Shown here: positions 1-13,475 of the stretch, in pieces
Layout of the letters: each line of letters begins with the position of its first letter
Numbering within the stretch: the stretch's first letter is position 1
From: Epinephelus fuscoguttatus
Taxonomy: Eukaryota > Chordata > Actinopteri > Perciformes > Serranidae
Direction: 5' to 3'
Assembly: GCF_011397635.1 (NCBI RefSeq)
Contig: NC_064770.1
Span: forward strand, 28,847,603-28,911,602
DNA: 64,000 nucleotides
The notes under the pieces: generated by a model
Told to the model about the DNA's origin: nothing
Database searches by the model: none
Seen by the model: the letters and a program-made list of their open reading frames with translations, nothing else
Position numbers and translations under genes: made by a program

Positions 1-309
1 TCCAGATTATGAGCAGAAAATAAAGTAACAGATTATATGAACTTCAAAGTTTCCCACAGGAAATTGTTCAGTCAAGGTGATAAACCACATACGATAGATC
101 CTGCTGCATCTTGTCTCGTGATTAATTCAGTGAGAAGATGACAACCTAAACATGCACACTTATTATATATATGGCATTTGCTGTGAGAAGATTGTTTTAT
201 TTTATAAAAGTGTATTCGATGGCAGCAGTCATGGTCTTAGTGGGCAAAATTCAGTAATCTTTATCTTAATTAATAGAGCTATTGTTTGTCAATGTGTTGC
301 AAACTACAG

Positions 310-3300
310 TTGATCCAGTCCCCAGCTCTGGCTCCGTTGGGGTTGGTGATGTTGAAAACCACATCAGAGGAACTTGCGTGTCCTCGAGAAGACCTGAGTG
401 TTGCCAGAAAAGAAGAGCTGCGTAAACTGCTGCTGGAGCAAGTACCGACAGTGCTTGGACTGTTGACAGGTGAGAATACTTTGTGTAATTTTGTTTGTTT
501 GATCAGTGCTAACAAATTTGTACCAACTTAAGTGAACACTATGTTTAGAATATTATCATTGCTTTACCTCACCGTCAGACAGTGAATGGTGAATCTGAAC
601 TAACCCTTTTAAACGCCAAAGTCATACAAGGACACAAACTAACCGAATGAGGCAGTAGTAGATGACCAACTCTTGTGTTCAGCAAGATAAAATGACAGTT
701 TTTGTTTAAAGAGAGCATAAATAACAGTTTCAGTTCCCATCGTAAAGGGCTGCCTGACAGTAAGGTAAAGCACTGAAAATATTGTATAGCATCCACTTAA
801 AACTGCTATTGATTGTTTTATAAGTGGGCCTTTTTTGAGGTGGCTATATTATATTTTGCCACCCCCCATGCACAGCAGTACATTGCTTAGCTTCCATGGT
901 GGTACTCCTGCCTGCTTCTCCAAACTGGGGGCACGCTTGTAGGTCACACACTCGCTATCACTAAGTACCTCATACAAACCCACTTCAGAAAATCCAAACT
1001 ATCCCTTTAAGCTAAAAATCCACCTGAAACTAGAGTCAGGCTGCCAGCAGTCGGAACAAATGTTTTGGTGGAAAACCTTCAGCAAATGTGTATAATTAAG
1101 TTCTTGTTACTTCTTGTTTTGCAGGTATCCTGGAGACCTACTGGGACAAGCACAGTATCATAGCTTCCACCCCTCCTCCCTCACCCACCTCAGGGGAAAG
1201 TGGTGAGTGAACTGTCCTTTAGTTACATAAGATTTGCTAGTAATTTGGTGATAATCATGTAGTAGTTGTTGCTTGTTTTTATTTGTGTGTTAACCAGACT
1301 GTTTTTTGTCTCCTCAATCTATTAGTGGAGTTGCTGGGCAGTTTGTTTCAGGGCAGCCAGTACTCAAAGCTGCTTTGCCAGCCCATGGCAGCATTGGACA
1401 ATGAGAGTCATCAGCTCTGTTGTCTCGTTTTGGAGTGTTTGGCTCACCTGTTCAGCTGGATCCCTCTGTCCACAAGCATCACTCCCACACTGCTGGCATC
1501 CATTTTTCATTTTGCACGTTTTGGTTGTGATCTGCGGACAAAGGCCAAGTCAGGATCCTTTATCTCCTCAAACTCCTCCTCTTCTAATGGTCAGCTTAAT
1601 CCTGGGACAGTGCCACCAACAACGAATGGAGGAGGGCGAAACGTACAGCAGAGTGAGAGCAGCAAGGTGGATCGTGCACGGCTTGGTGTACTCGCCATGA
1701 CTTGTATCAACGAGCTCGTGTCAAAGAACTGTGTGCCCATGGATTTTGAGGAGTACCTGCTGCGCATGTTCCAGCAGACCTTCTTTCTCCTGCAGAGGCT
1801 GACACGAGAGAATAACGCTCACACAGTCAAGAGCCGCCTACAGGATCTTGATGAGAGGTATGGCTCAGTCCATTAGTTGACACTAATATTTGCACATATG
1901 TAAGTGTTTGCAGACGAGTGAGTGTATTCTGTCATAACAGCTTCAGTATGAGGTCTGATCATAGTTACTTTTTTTATACTCAAGGCAGTCAGAAGTTGCA
2001 CTGTGGTATTTCTCAGAAGTCCAGCTCTCAAAAACGCCTTTGTTTTCATCACTGGTGCTCTTCACACTGGCTTCATACAGCAATATACCATAGCTCCGTC
2101 ACATGTGTCTTAGTCTGATCTATTCTTTCTGTCTGTGTTTAAAATTACAACTTAAAAACTTGTAAAATACTATACTATACTATTTGTTTTTTTGTTTTTG
2201 TTTTTCAATTGACTAGACAGTTGCAGAAAATGATTTCAAGTCTCTGTGATACCATTAGATTTTATTTATACAGTATATATAAGGTGTATATTGGCCATCC
2301 CAGACATTAGTCACTGAGCGTCATTTCATCACCTCACCTCACCTCACCTCACCTCATCTCATCTGTGACATCCCAGTCATTATCAAACCGGCGTGATATT
2401 TTCATAAGTGATCTTTCGGGCTGTTGTGGTCCAGGAATTTCCCCCTATGGTGATTAAGGGTGGCTCAACAGAGTGATATGCGCTATTATGCTCATCATGT
2501 TGCTGGCATTTGTAGCATAGTGTAATTATGCAGTGTTTACATGAAAATATGTGAGCATTGGTTGTGGCAGTTGCTTGCCAACCCCTGCGGCTGGCTTGTC
2601 AAAAGTGCAGTATTTGCAATTGCAGTTACAGCGACAGCGCATGTGATCTTGTAGTATGTGTGGATACACAAGCCACATTGTCACTGGCCATTGCTAAGAT
2701 AGAAATTAATGCTGGGTAATGTAATATTCTCTTGCAATGTGGACACCCAGCCTTGGTTTAAGAAACTAGATTATTATCAGTCCGCATTAACTATATGAAG
2801 TAACTTCTGAGTGCAATGTTTCTGTGGTAACTTTAATGTTTTCTTTTTCATTTTGCAGTTACTTGGAAAAGTTCACAGATTTTCTGCGCCTGTTTGTCAG
2901 TGTTCACTTGAGGCGGATTGAGTCCAGTCCTCAGTTTCCAATAGTAGAGTTTCTTGGCCTACTTTTCAAGTACACCTTCAACCAGGTAATGATAATTGTG
3001 TCAAGCAGTCATTTGCTTATGTAGTGTAGCACAGGTTTCCAGCAAAACATGACCTCTGACAGCAAACCCTCTTCTCATTGATTTAACAGCCTACCCATGA
3101 AGGCTACTTTGCCTGTTTGGATATATGGAGTGTCTTTTTGGATTTTCTAACAACCAAAATCAAAAGCAGACTTGCTGACAGAGAAAGTGTTCTAAATAGG
3201 TAAGTCGACTAGAAAATCTGTTAAAGCTTTTTTTCAATTTCATCGCTCCTTAAAGTAAAAATGATCAGTGATCTCAAATGAAGTGTTTAAAATGTGCATG

Positions 3301-6300
3301 TTTAACATATGTGTGTTGTTAAAATGTGCATGTTTAACATATGTGTGTTGTTAAAATGTGCATATTTAACATGTGTGTTGTTGGACAGGTACAAAGATGC
3401 CTTAGTTCTTCTGTTAAGGGAAGTTCTGAATCGCATACAGTTCAGATACAACCAGGCCCAGTTAGAAGAGCTGGATGATGAGACTCTGGATGATGACGTA
3501 AGAGCAATTTACATATATTTCACAGTCAGTTGGTTGCACCCTTTTTCCTCACACTCTATGTCCTGTGTATCTCTTCAAGAACTAGAATTGTATGTATTAT
3601 AGGTTGTTATATTATTAGCATATTAACCTCTTTAAGACAGGCCTACATTACACAGCCTTATATGTTTTCTTCAAAGTCTGAATGTTCTCCTTCGTTTGGT
3701 AACTATAGCAACAGACCGAGTGGCAGAGGTACCTGCGTCAGAGTCTGGAGGTGGTTGCCAAGGTGATGGAGCTGCTCCCATCCCATGCATTCTCTACTTT
3801 GGTAAGGGATCACTGTTGGTATCACCTTGACATTTTGTAAGTTGTTTTGGCATCTTCAAGTGGATTTCACTGGAGTGTGTTACCATTTTAAAATTCCAAA
3901 TTAGCTGCAGGAGTAGATTTTTTTCAAAACATAAAAGCAATACTGACTCCTGAATATTATACTAGACCACTTGGCCTTAATTGGCTGCCAGATGTGGGTT
4001 AAAATTGTGCATCAAGGCATCAAGGTTACCTCCAGCATAGTCATGATGAACAGACTTCAACCACCTTTCCATATCATTGTGTAAAGTATGTTAGATTGCA
4101 CTGGAAGTTTACACAACAATGTTGCTCAATAATTCATGCTGTGTCACTAGTTAACTCATTGGTGAAACTAATGGAACAATACTGTAGATGTAATTGACTG
4201 TAAACACACAACAAGGTGTTTAAAGACTTGAAAATAATTTATAAGTTGGAGGTCAAGTTTCAGTTAAATTTTTTTTTGTTTTTTTTTTTTGTTTTTTTTT
4301 TTACCAGTAGTAAAAGTCTTAACATTACGTTTTACTCAGCTTCAGTGATTTCCTCCATTTGAATGTCACATTTGAGGCAGAATCAGGGTGATGACACCCA
4401 TGTGTTGCCCATGCGCAGTTTTACATAACTTCACTTGTGAGGAGTGTGAGGTGTAGAGTCATGTGTTTCACTTTGTTTTTACAATAGGCTGTCAGTTCAG
4501 ATGACAAACAGGAGCGCAACAGTATATTTGCCCTAGCACAGCACTATTCACGTCATTTTGTAAGAATGTAACACAGACTCTTCTTTTTTCCCCTTTTTTT
4601 AAGTAGCAGTTTGTGTTTTGGTATTAATGTTACTTTTGGTTTAGTTTAGGTTCACTACAACATGTCAGACTAGAACACAAATCAGCAATGAGTTGCAGTG
4701 TTTAGTAAAATGCACTATCTTGGGAAATAGCTATCATACTTTCATTCATATCTCAGTATTTTATAAAACTGAAATTTAATTCTGTTAAATACAATTCCAT
4801 GAATTGGTTCCTGTTTGGAACCAGTTTCTCCAAAGACGTTGTGTCTTTTGTTCTGAGGTTATGATACTGTGTTTCTCTTTTTCTATTTGTCATCCAATTC
4901 TGTACTGTGCATGTTACATCTTTTTATGTATATAGTGTATACTAACAAGCAGGGTCTGAAATTCATTTTTTTAACTTCCCGCCAATGTGGCTTACAAGAT
5001 TTTTTTTGTCTACCACTTCTGAAATTGAACACATTAGTGCAACAGTAGTTATAATACTTATGTATTTATACTTAATCACAATTTTGACTGTAGGATTTTT
5101 ACTTGTTACAGAGTATTTTTACATTTTGGCATTACTACTTTAACCTAAGTGCTGTAATAACACTTGAAAACTGATTTCCTGTGCTCCAATCGCCAGCTTC
5201 TGTCTGCTCTGAGCACATCCACCATCACCCTCTCTCTGTCTCCCTCTCAACTGGCACACACTCATTATGAGTTATTCCTTCAAATGAAATTGATATGTGA
5301 GGCAGTGAAGTTGATGCAGTAATGAGTGGGCGAGTCTAGTGTGTGTGCACATCTTTTTATTGGTGGTTATTGGTTAGAATTGGGTGAACTTTGACAATTA
5401 AAACTAAAAAGCTTCTATCGCCAGTAGCATTGCTTTCATATAGCAGTTACAGAGTGTCCTTCTCTCTGTCCGCCAAATAGTGGAAGGTCTGATGATATTA
5501 AACACTGTTGCCAGCAGTTTACCTGCATTTGGCAGGTAGTGGGTGCTGATTTAAGACTCTGCTATCAAGTAGAAAAAGAAAAAAACACTCAAAAGAAACA
5601 GAATTATTTTCACATTTCTATGGATTCTATTATTACATGTCAAGAAATGTATGATGATACATGCCAGCCTGTGGCAGCCTCCTCCTTATTCCTCTCTTCT
5701 CTCTCAAGTTTCCAGTCCTTCAAGATAATGTGGCTGTATACCTGGGTTTGCAGCAGTTTATCGTCACCACTGGCACAAGTAAGAATTAGTTTTTTGAGGT
5801 ACATTCACACTGGGTGGTGCTAATTGAATGTGTTTCACTATTGCATTGACTCATCACAATGTCCTTCTTTTAGGTCGGAGGCTAAATATCACCGCAGAGA
5901 ATGATTGCCGTCGACTTCACTGTTCTCTCAGGGACCTCAGCTCCCTACTTCAAGCTGTCGGACGCTTGGCTGAACATTTCATCGGGGAGGTCTTTGCTGC
6001 ACGTTTCACTGACGCCCTGGCAGTGGTGGAGAGGTCAGTGCTGTAATACTCTTCCAAAACATTAAAAAGTAATTTATGTTTTAACATCTTTTTCAATGCT
6101 ACACATGCCACAGTCAGTACTACTTAATCTCAGCTTATTCTGAAGTTGGTTGTTTGGTAGGTTTGTTTTGGTGTTCTATTTAAATTGTTTGGTGTTAAAA
6201 TGTATTCAGTGTTTTTCATACCATACTAAGTGGTGTACATTTATAATAATAAGTGGTGGTGGATTATATTTTGTTGACTGTTGCTCTATTTAGAGACCAA

Positions 6301-9300
6301 ATGATCACCACGAACCATGTGTTTCCTTTTTAAGGTTGGTTGAAGTGACTTGCTACGGCTCGCAGACCAGCCTTTACGATCTGGAGACCGCCGTGCCTTC
6401 TGTCCTCAAGCCAGACCTCATTGACGTGTGAGTTATCGCATGTTTAAGGCTAAACCTAACACAGATGTAACACTATTTGTGCATGTAAATACTTGTTTGT
6501 AAAAGTTTCAGTCACAGAAAACAAGACTACACTGTTGTGTAATCAAATGCTCTTTGACTGACAAATTAATAGGGGAACTGAATGTGTGAACAGTTTGTGT
6601 TTGTGTGAATTCAGACACTTAGCAGCCGTATTTCCGAGCAAACTTACCTCCCGTTCACAGCTGTCAGAGCTGCTGTTTTGCATAATGACACTATAGAGCA
6701 GTTTTATTTCTGGGACTGACTTGACCTGACTGACTCTTGGCCAGTCTTATTTAATGTAAATGTTGGGCTTCAGTGCTACTGAGACGTGCACTACAAATCT
6801 ACAAATATTAAAACAAAATAGCTATTTTGAATACTGAGTGTAGCTGTTAGAAAAGCAATTAAAAATAAATGGCTTCACTCAGACACCTCATCTGTAGAGA
6901 ACTGGTATGATATCACTTTTGAAATGGTTGTAATGAAAAATATTACCTTCTCCATGAGGCTCCAGAAAATTAAATTTATGAAAGTACAAAATGTGTATTT
7001 CCCCCCAAAATGCCCTTATTTTGTTTAAGACATTTTTATGCTTCCATGTCGTCAATAGCTGTGGCCGGAGGCATTATGTTTTGAGGTTGTCCGTCTGTAT
7101 GTCCATCTGCCCCATTCTCATGAACACAATATCTCAACAACGTCTTGAGGGATTTTTTTCAAATTCGACACAAATGTTCACTTGAACTCAACACTGAAGC
7201 AACTAGATTTTAGTGGTCAAAGGTCAAGGTCACTGTCACTTTGCATCTGTCTCACTCTGGTGAACACGATATCTCCAGAACACCTGAAGGGAATTTCTTC
7301 AGATTTGACCCAAAGGTCTATTTGGACTAAAGAAACTGTGAGAATTTGGTCAGGTCAGTGTGACCTAGCAAAACATGTTTTTGGCCACAACTCAAGAATT
7401 CATACACTAATTATGACAAGTGATGACATTTTATATCCAAAAGGTCAAAGGTCAACTTCACTGTGACATAATATTCTGCATAAAACACATTTTTGGCTAT
7501 TACTCAGCATCATAACTCGGAAACAGAGGGGGAGACATTTGGTCAGATACTGAATTGGTGACACTAATGTTGTGTGCCCACCTTGAAACTGTGCTGATTG
7601 TATATATCTTCTGTACTGCTGAGGGGAAGATGTGTGTGAAGCATCCATGTTTTCACAGACGTGTATGTAAACTATAAGAGAGACATGACTGGTGTGCAGA
7701 GGCAGTATTTGTAGTTTCTTTTAATTTTTATTTATATCAAATGAAAAACACCCCATGTTCTATTTTCGTGTCATATAAGTACATTGTAAAAAAAAAAAAA
7801 AAAAAAATACGGCTCACTCTGTAAAAGTACCTAATTTATTACAGATAACTGTGATGCCCCTGCTTAAAAAATAAGCTAAAAAAAAGTTAAACTGTGTAAA
7901 GAAGAAGCAAGTATGTTTTACTGAGTTCATCATGTCTTCATTGTTTTAAGTTTGTGTGTTGGATTGTTTATTACAGACATGCACAGGCCCTTGCTGCTTT
8001 GCAAGCCTACTCCCACTGGCTTGCACAGTTCTACAGTGAGGTCCACAGTCAAAACCAGAGCCAGTTTGTGACCCTCATCACATCCACAATAAATGCCAGT
8101 AGCCCACTCATCACAGCAAAGGTAGCTTGCATCATACTAAGACTTTGATATCTCATTTCTTGGTGTGTGTAATGATAAGTTAGTCTTAGATTAATATTTA
8201 TTGTATTAATTATTAAATGTCAACAGGTCAAATATAACTAAGTGCAGTTCATGGATACTTGATCTAAAAAAATTGTTGATTTCATATTGAAAGAGTGGTT
8301 AATTAAAGAGGAAGTGTAATTTTACCCAAAACTTAAAACCTTTAGGCCAGGTTCACAGGAGCTTCCTTTTGTCTTTAGTTTCTGCTTTATTTATCTGGTC
8401 CTTTTTGGTTAATATTTCCCATAGTGCAGAGCATATTCAGATAGCTGTAACATACACAACAAGCTACATCCAGTCAGTAGAAGGAGGAGATTTTGGGAAA
8501 CTCTAAAAGATGTCCTCAAAAAACGCATAAAAGAGCAAATTTAAGTATAGCTCTTATTCACTATTAAGGTAATTTTGCGCCCATTTAAAGTTCCTTTCCA
8601 CCTACTGTGTGACATTAAAAAAATGCAAGCATATAGTTTTGAAAACTGGGGGAGGAAGATGTTCAGGGTTGAGATAGTAAAAAGAGAAATGGTGTGGAGA
8701 GTGTTATTACCAAATGGTTCCTCTTTCAACACTTATATTGTCTTTATCTACAGGTACCTGACAAGTTGCTGCTCTCAGCATGCCATCTGATGGTTTCCAT
8801 AACCTCGACAGTGCGGCCCGTGTTCTTGGTCACTTTGCCAGCTGTTCAGAACATCTTCAACCTCATTACTACGGAGAATCAGAGCCGCAGACTTCCCCAA
8901 GAGGTAAGTGTTTGTTGCTTTTGTTTTGCATGTGAAATGACTTGATGAATGAATTATTTAATGGATTTATTCAATGATTTAAGAATTTGGATCTTTTTCT
9001 TAAAGTTTGAAGTCCTTAAAATGTCCTCAATACATGAGGTAATTATTCTGTGTATGTTTGTGTGTGCTTGCTCTTACAGGCTCACATGTTGGTGTGTAGG
9101 GCTTTGTCCAACATGCTGCTGCTCCCATGGCCAAACTTACCAGAGAGTGAGCAGCAGTGGCAAACACGCTCCAGCAACCATGCCAGTCTGATGGCAGCAC
9201 TCACTCGAGAATACAAGGGAATAAGAGGGACGGTGAACATCACTCCACGGCAACCCGATCTGGCTAACAGTCAGTATTTCTTCCTCGTTTTTTCATGCCT

Positions 9301-12300
9301 TTTTCCCTTATTCACATCCCATCACTTTTTTTTGTATTGCCCTAATTGTCTTTTCTTTTTTTCTACTCTAGTGAAAGCAGTGATACAGCAGGCCCTGCCT
9401 GTGCTCAGAGACATTGTGGACAGCATCTCTGGGGAATCCACCAAATCACGTCAGATCTGTTACCAGAGCCTTCAGGAGTCTGTCCAAGTGTCCCTCAGCC
9501 TTTTCCCAGTGTTTATTCAGCAGCCAGGTCAGTGTCTCTCTATAGTTTGGCCGTCCATCTGAAGTATGTGTTAAATATTTGATCACTGTATAAAGATGAT
9601 CTAATCCAATTCGCTTTTCTGTAACTACTTGTCCTGTCACAGCGCACTGAGACCTGTCCCAGTCGGCACTTCTTATGACAAATGTGCTCAGATGTTTCTC
9701 AGCCTCCTACTAGTACACGCATGGTGATATCATCATCATGTAACAAAAGATCAGATTTACACCATTATACACTTGAAACATTTTTGACTCGACTTAAGTG
9801 AAAGTGCCATAATCTCTGCTGTAGCAACTGTATAGATGCAGCTAACTTGTGTCATATAGTATAACAGAAAGAAAACAAGGTATATTTAAAGAATAGGAAC
9901 CTGAATTTGAGTAAACAGTCACTGTTTGTCTCTTTATTACCTTACTACAGACCCAGCTAGGGCTGTTGCAAAGCTGCACTATTGACCACAGGGGGTCACA
10001 AGCAACCACTAAGTTCATGTTTTCTTTTCAGGGGTTGTCCGACTTAGCAGCTTTGTTAATTTTTGCTTCTCTTTCCCAGATGTGACAGACGAGATGTTGG
10101 CCTTCTTCTTGACACTGTTCCAGGCGTTGCGAGTCCAGATGGGTGTTGCCTTCACAGGACAGATCATCCACACTTTTCTCAGCATGTTCACCAGGTTAAA
10201 AAAAAACCCATTAACATCACCACATTTTTTTTTTTTTTTTAACAAACGTAACTACTTAAATTAGTTGTAATCCCAGTAGTATTACACCCCGTCTAGACAG
10301 ATAAAGGGTTAAATGGTATGGGGTGTAAACTGACAATGCTGGTATCACTAAATAGTAATGAATGTAATCTCCACTCCTATGTGTCCCAGGGAACAGCTGG
10401 CAGCCAGTATTTTGCAAGAGGGCAGTGCAGGGTGTCGAGTGGTACAGAAGTTCCTGAAAATCCTGCAGGTGGTGGTGCAAGAGCCTGGTCAAGCTTTCAA
10501 GCCCTTCCTACCTAACATCCTCTCTCTGTGCATGGAGCAGGTTTATCCAGTTGTGGCAGAGGTCAGTTGGAGTTCACCTGTCTTGCATTAACATTCATTG
10601 TGGAGTTTGATTTCGATTACCTGTGGGTGATTACCCTGGTAGAACCATTAAATAAGAACATGATGTTACATCTCTCTTTGGAAATCATACAAAAATGCAC
10701 CTACAGTCAAAAAATGTTCTTATAAATAATTGGTCAGGTATTTAACAGTGATAGAATTTCTCATGTTTTTTGTTTTTTTTTTGTTTTTTTTTTTTGTCTT
10801 TGCTAGCGATCTTCCCCAGACGTCAAGTCAGAGATGTTTGAGTTGCTATACCAAATACTTCACCAAAACTGGAGGTACTTCTTTAAAACGTCTGTCTTAA
10901 CAAGCGTCCAAAGAGGAGCTGCTGAAGACACTATGGAAAACGAGGCCCAGTTCACAGCTGCCATGCAGGTGTGTGTAAACATGTGGCTTAAGTTGTTATC
11001 ACCATCATACCTTTTTTAGAAGAACAAAAAAATCTAGTCAGTGACTAGTGTTTGAGTTTATGTTTTATTTTCAGGAGAACAGTTGTTCATATCCAGTTCT
11101 AAAATCATCTTATTGTAACACATATTGTCAAATCTGTCTTTTCCAGGCTTTTGGACAGTCTTTCCTGCAGCCGGACATCCACATCTTCAAGCAGAATCTC
11201 TCCTATTTGGAGTCACTCAACAGCAAGCACAAGTTATATCACAGAGTAAGTGTCTTAATTTTTAGAGGTGACCATTTCACGGAGTTGAGCTGTTCACTCA
11301 CTTTTAACTTCTGAATTTCACCCATTCTCCATTAGCTGCAAATTGTCCTTAAGGGGGAAACCTTTCAGTCATTATCAGACCATTTCTACCCTTGTTGTTT
11401 TATACCTTTTTTATGAAGTTTTTCATTTACCCTGCATTTATTAGCAGTTCGTTTTGTAAACTTGTTAGATGTAAAAGTTGTCATAGGGTGGCCACGGGTC
11501 CTTAAAATGTCTTAAATACACATTTACTCATAAAAGGCCTTAAAAAGTATTAACTTAATCCAGAATGGATGGGTCTAGATTCTACTGGGCGAATGTAATG
11601 CCGCGTTCTGGTGGAAAATTTTGTTTTAAGTTATGTTACAATGACTTAAATTTAGCCTATTTGTACCATTAGAAACCTTGTGTCAATTTAATTAGATTTT
11701 ATTGTGGCCTTCGCATCTCTTTTTGAACAAGAGAACACTTGGCACTCGGATCAGTGTTATTGTTGTACCCTTGCCTCTTCCCATCACTGGAGAAGGAAGT
11801 ACATTATGATAAGATTTAATCTAGAAGATATGTCAAATACAAACACAATAAACATAAAAAAGGAACACAAAAAAGAAAATTGGTCCCAAGTAATTAAAGC
11901 AACAGTAAGTGGGCTCCTATCCATCTGTCTGTCCTCCACAAAATCTCAGACCCCACTGACAGATTTAAACCAAACTCTTGTATAATGTATCCTGAATGAA
12001 AGGTTTTACGCACACACACTGTGTAACCCATGTATAGACTCCATTGTCATTACTTTGTTTTTATTGTGCTTTAGAAACTTTTCCGGACCTCGATGCTCTT
12101 CCACTTCATCAACGTGCTGCTGCAGGTCCTTCTCCACAAAAGTCACGACCTTCTGCAAGAGGAAATCACCCTTGCTATTTACAACATGGCCTCTGTCGAC
12201 TTCGATGCCTTCTACTCGGCCTTCATGCCAGAGTTCCTCAATGGCTGCCAGGGTGTGGACACCAGCCAACGAGCTATTCTTGCACGCAACTTCAAGCTTG

Positions 12301-12930
12301 AACGGGTAAGAATGAAATATTGTTTTTCAGTTTATCTAATGAGTAACAATGGCAGTGTATTTTGCAGTCTGTTGGCACATACAGTATGTTGCATTAGGAG
12401 GAGACAGAGTTAACCAACTGTTACATGTATGATGTGGCAAGAAAGATTTCTCCACAACATGTTTAACAGAAATAAAACATGAGTCGAGTCTGTCAATGTG
12501 GGACACAGAGAGAACAGAAACGCCATAGCGAGTCTCATGCCAGTGGTTTAAAAAAATGACGTGACAGTTTATACTCAATGTTCACAATATAGTCATTTCA
12601 TATTTACCCCACAGAACAAGCCAAGATACATGCATATATTGCCCACGCCTAATTAAATCATGTATAATTGTTTTAAAAACTGATTCTTAACATTTCCAGT
12701 ATCGCCCATGACACCAATACTGTTCTATTTGCCCGTTGTGTTGAATGTTGTTTTCTTTCTCTGCACTTAAAACACTGTCAACCCTTCTGTAAATTGATTT
12801 GACTTTAACTTTCCTCTTCTTTCTCCAGGACTTGCCATCGTTCACTCAAAGTGTGCAGCGGCTGGTGAATGACCTACGCTACTACAGACTGTGTAACAGT
12901 AGCCTGCCCACTGGCACCATAAAGCTATAG
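310..12930 (+). CDS. xpo6: Exportin-6 (3' part of the gene, 20 exons)
   Basis: Importin-beta/CRM1-family export receptor that carries actin-profilin out of the nucleus with RanGTP. Exons read in one continuous frame: 310-469, 1125-1202, 1326-1857, 2859-2985, 3090-3199, 3389-3497, 3709-3801, 5709-5778, 5874-6033, 6335-6427, 7977-8121, 8754-8903, 9080-9269, 9372-9527, 10080-10194, 10390-10561, 10807-10968, 11147-11245, 12075-12305, 12829-12930 (TAG). All have GT-AG borders and compatible phases. About 1017 residues are encoded; vertebrate exportin-6 is about 1125 aa, so roughly the first 130 residues, including the Ran-binding N-terminal part, lie left of the window. Recognisable family stretches include LKTTSEELACPREDLSVA, LECLAHLFSWIPLS, ISGESTKSRQICYQSLQ and the C-terminal LVNDLRYYRLCN. 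The protein is expected to be an all-helical HEAT-repeat solenoid. The first acceptor is placed at 309 because the family sequence resumes at LIQSP; an acceptor at 276 would also stay open. Identity is very secure. Confidence 0.96.
2330..2362. repeat. (TCACC)n short tandem repeat in xpo6 intron
   Basis: Five to six copies of the pentanucleotide CACCT/TCACC, grading into TCATC units. Confidence 0.85.
3289..3382. repeat. 32-bp minisatellite ending at an xpo6 splice acceptor
   Basis: Three tandem units: 3289-3320 and 3321-3352 are identical, and 3353-3382 is a 30-base variant. The unit begins AAAATGTGCATGTTTAACAT. The array ends six bases before the exon starting at 3389. Confidence 0.9.
4488..4559 (+). 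CDS. xpo6: Candidate 72-nt in-frame cassette exon of xpo6
   Basis: Between the xpo6 exons 3709-3801 and 5709-5778 there is a segment with a strong pyrimidine tract and AG at 4486-4487 and a GTAAGA donor at 4560. It is exactly 24 codons long, has no stop, and both flanking introns are phase 0, so inclusion would add 24 residues (starting AVSSDDKQERNS) without changing frame. The mammalian exportin-6 sequence I remember runs directly from HAFSTL to FPVLQDN with nothing in between. It may be a fish-specific or tissue-regulated exon, or a chance open decoy. No transcript evidence is available here. Confidence 0.45.
5085..5160. mobile_element. Fragment of an AAGTAC-type fish MITE in xpo6 intron
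   Basis: TAGGATTTTTACTTGTTACA followed by GAGTATTTTTACATTTTGG and CATTACTACTTT matches the right part of the element in nme4 intron 1 (17085-17156). Confidence 0.55.
7060..7650. repeat. Dispersed fish repeat with AGGTCA half-sites in xpo6 intron
   Basis: Recognisable by GTCCGTCTGTATGTCCATCT, ATATCTCAACAACGTCTTGA and GGTCAAAGGTCAAGGTCACT. Internal sub-repeats (AACACAATATCTC... / AACACGATATCTC...) are about 140 bases apart. I know this as a widespread teleost repeat of uncertain class. The short ORFs here are not genes. Confidence 0.6.
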
Positions 12931-13475
12931 CACAATGACTGCTTGAACCACTCCACACATCAACGATGATCTTCAAGGACTGCCTGTGCTGACCACTTTG
13001 CCCAACACTCCTTCTCCAATCCAGCTTGGCTCCACCTATTCGATGTAATAGGAAGGAACGACACACATTGTATTGTTGAGTAATAGGAGGTTGAGGATGC
13101 TGCTGATGATTTGTCTTTGATCTCTACTGTAGAAGGTTGGCGCATGATTTTTTTTTTTTTAAAGCAGCGCCCTCCTAATGTATTGCCAATGATAATTTGG
13201 CAGGAAATGTAAACCTGGTCTGCAGTTGGCTTTTGCCCAGACCTGGAGCAGTCTGAGCCAGGCCTTCTTTCCCACGCCTCCGCAACGAAGCTGGGCTGGG
13301 ACTGAGCACTTTCAACTCATTTTGAGTTTTTAAAATGTCTGCTTTTATTCATTTTGCCTTCAATTTTTTTCATCTCCAAAGGAGACGGACTCTCAACTTA
13401 AGATCTTTCATATCATTCCATTCTGAAAAAGAGAAAACCTGCTTGATTAATAAAGTGCTTTTTTTTAGTAAAACT
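12931..13475 (+). terminator. xpo6 3'UTR with poly(A) signal
   Basis: Sequence downstream of the xpo6 TAG has no continuing exon. A canonical AATAAA lies at 13449-13454, about 520 bases past the stop, followed by T-rich sequence, so the transcript probably ends near 13470. The exact cleavage site cannot be read from sequence. Confidence 0.6.

Noticed and set aside
277-309. Alternative upstream acceptor for the first visible xpo6 exon
   Set aside because: The frame stays open but the residues do not fit the family; the CTACAG at 304-309 places the junction at the conserved LIQSP.
9050-9562. 170-codon plus-strand open frame
   Set aside because: It fuses two real xpo6 exons (9080-9269 and 9372-9527) across an intron that happens to be open; the spliced reading matches exportin-6 better and has GT-AG borders.
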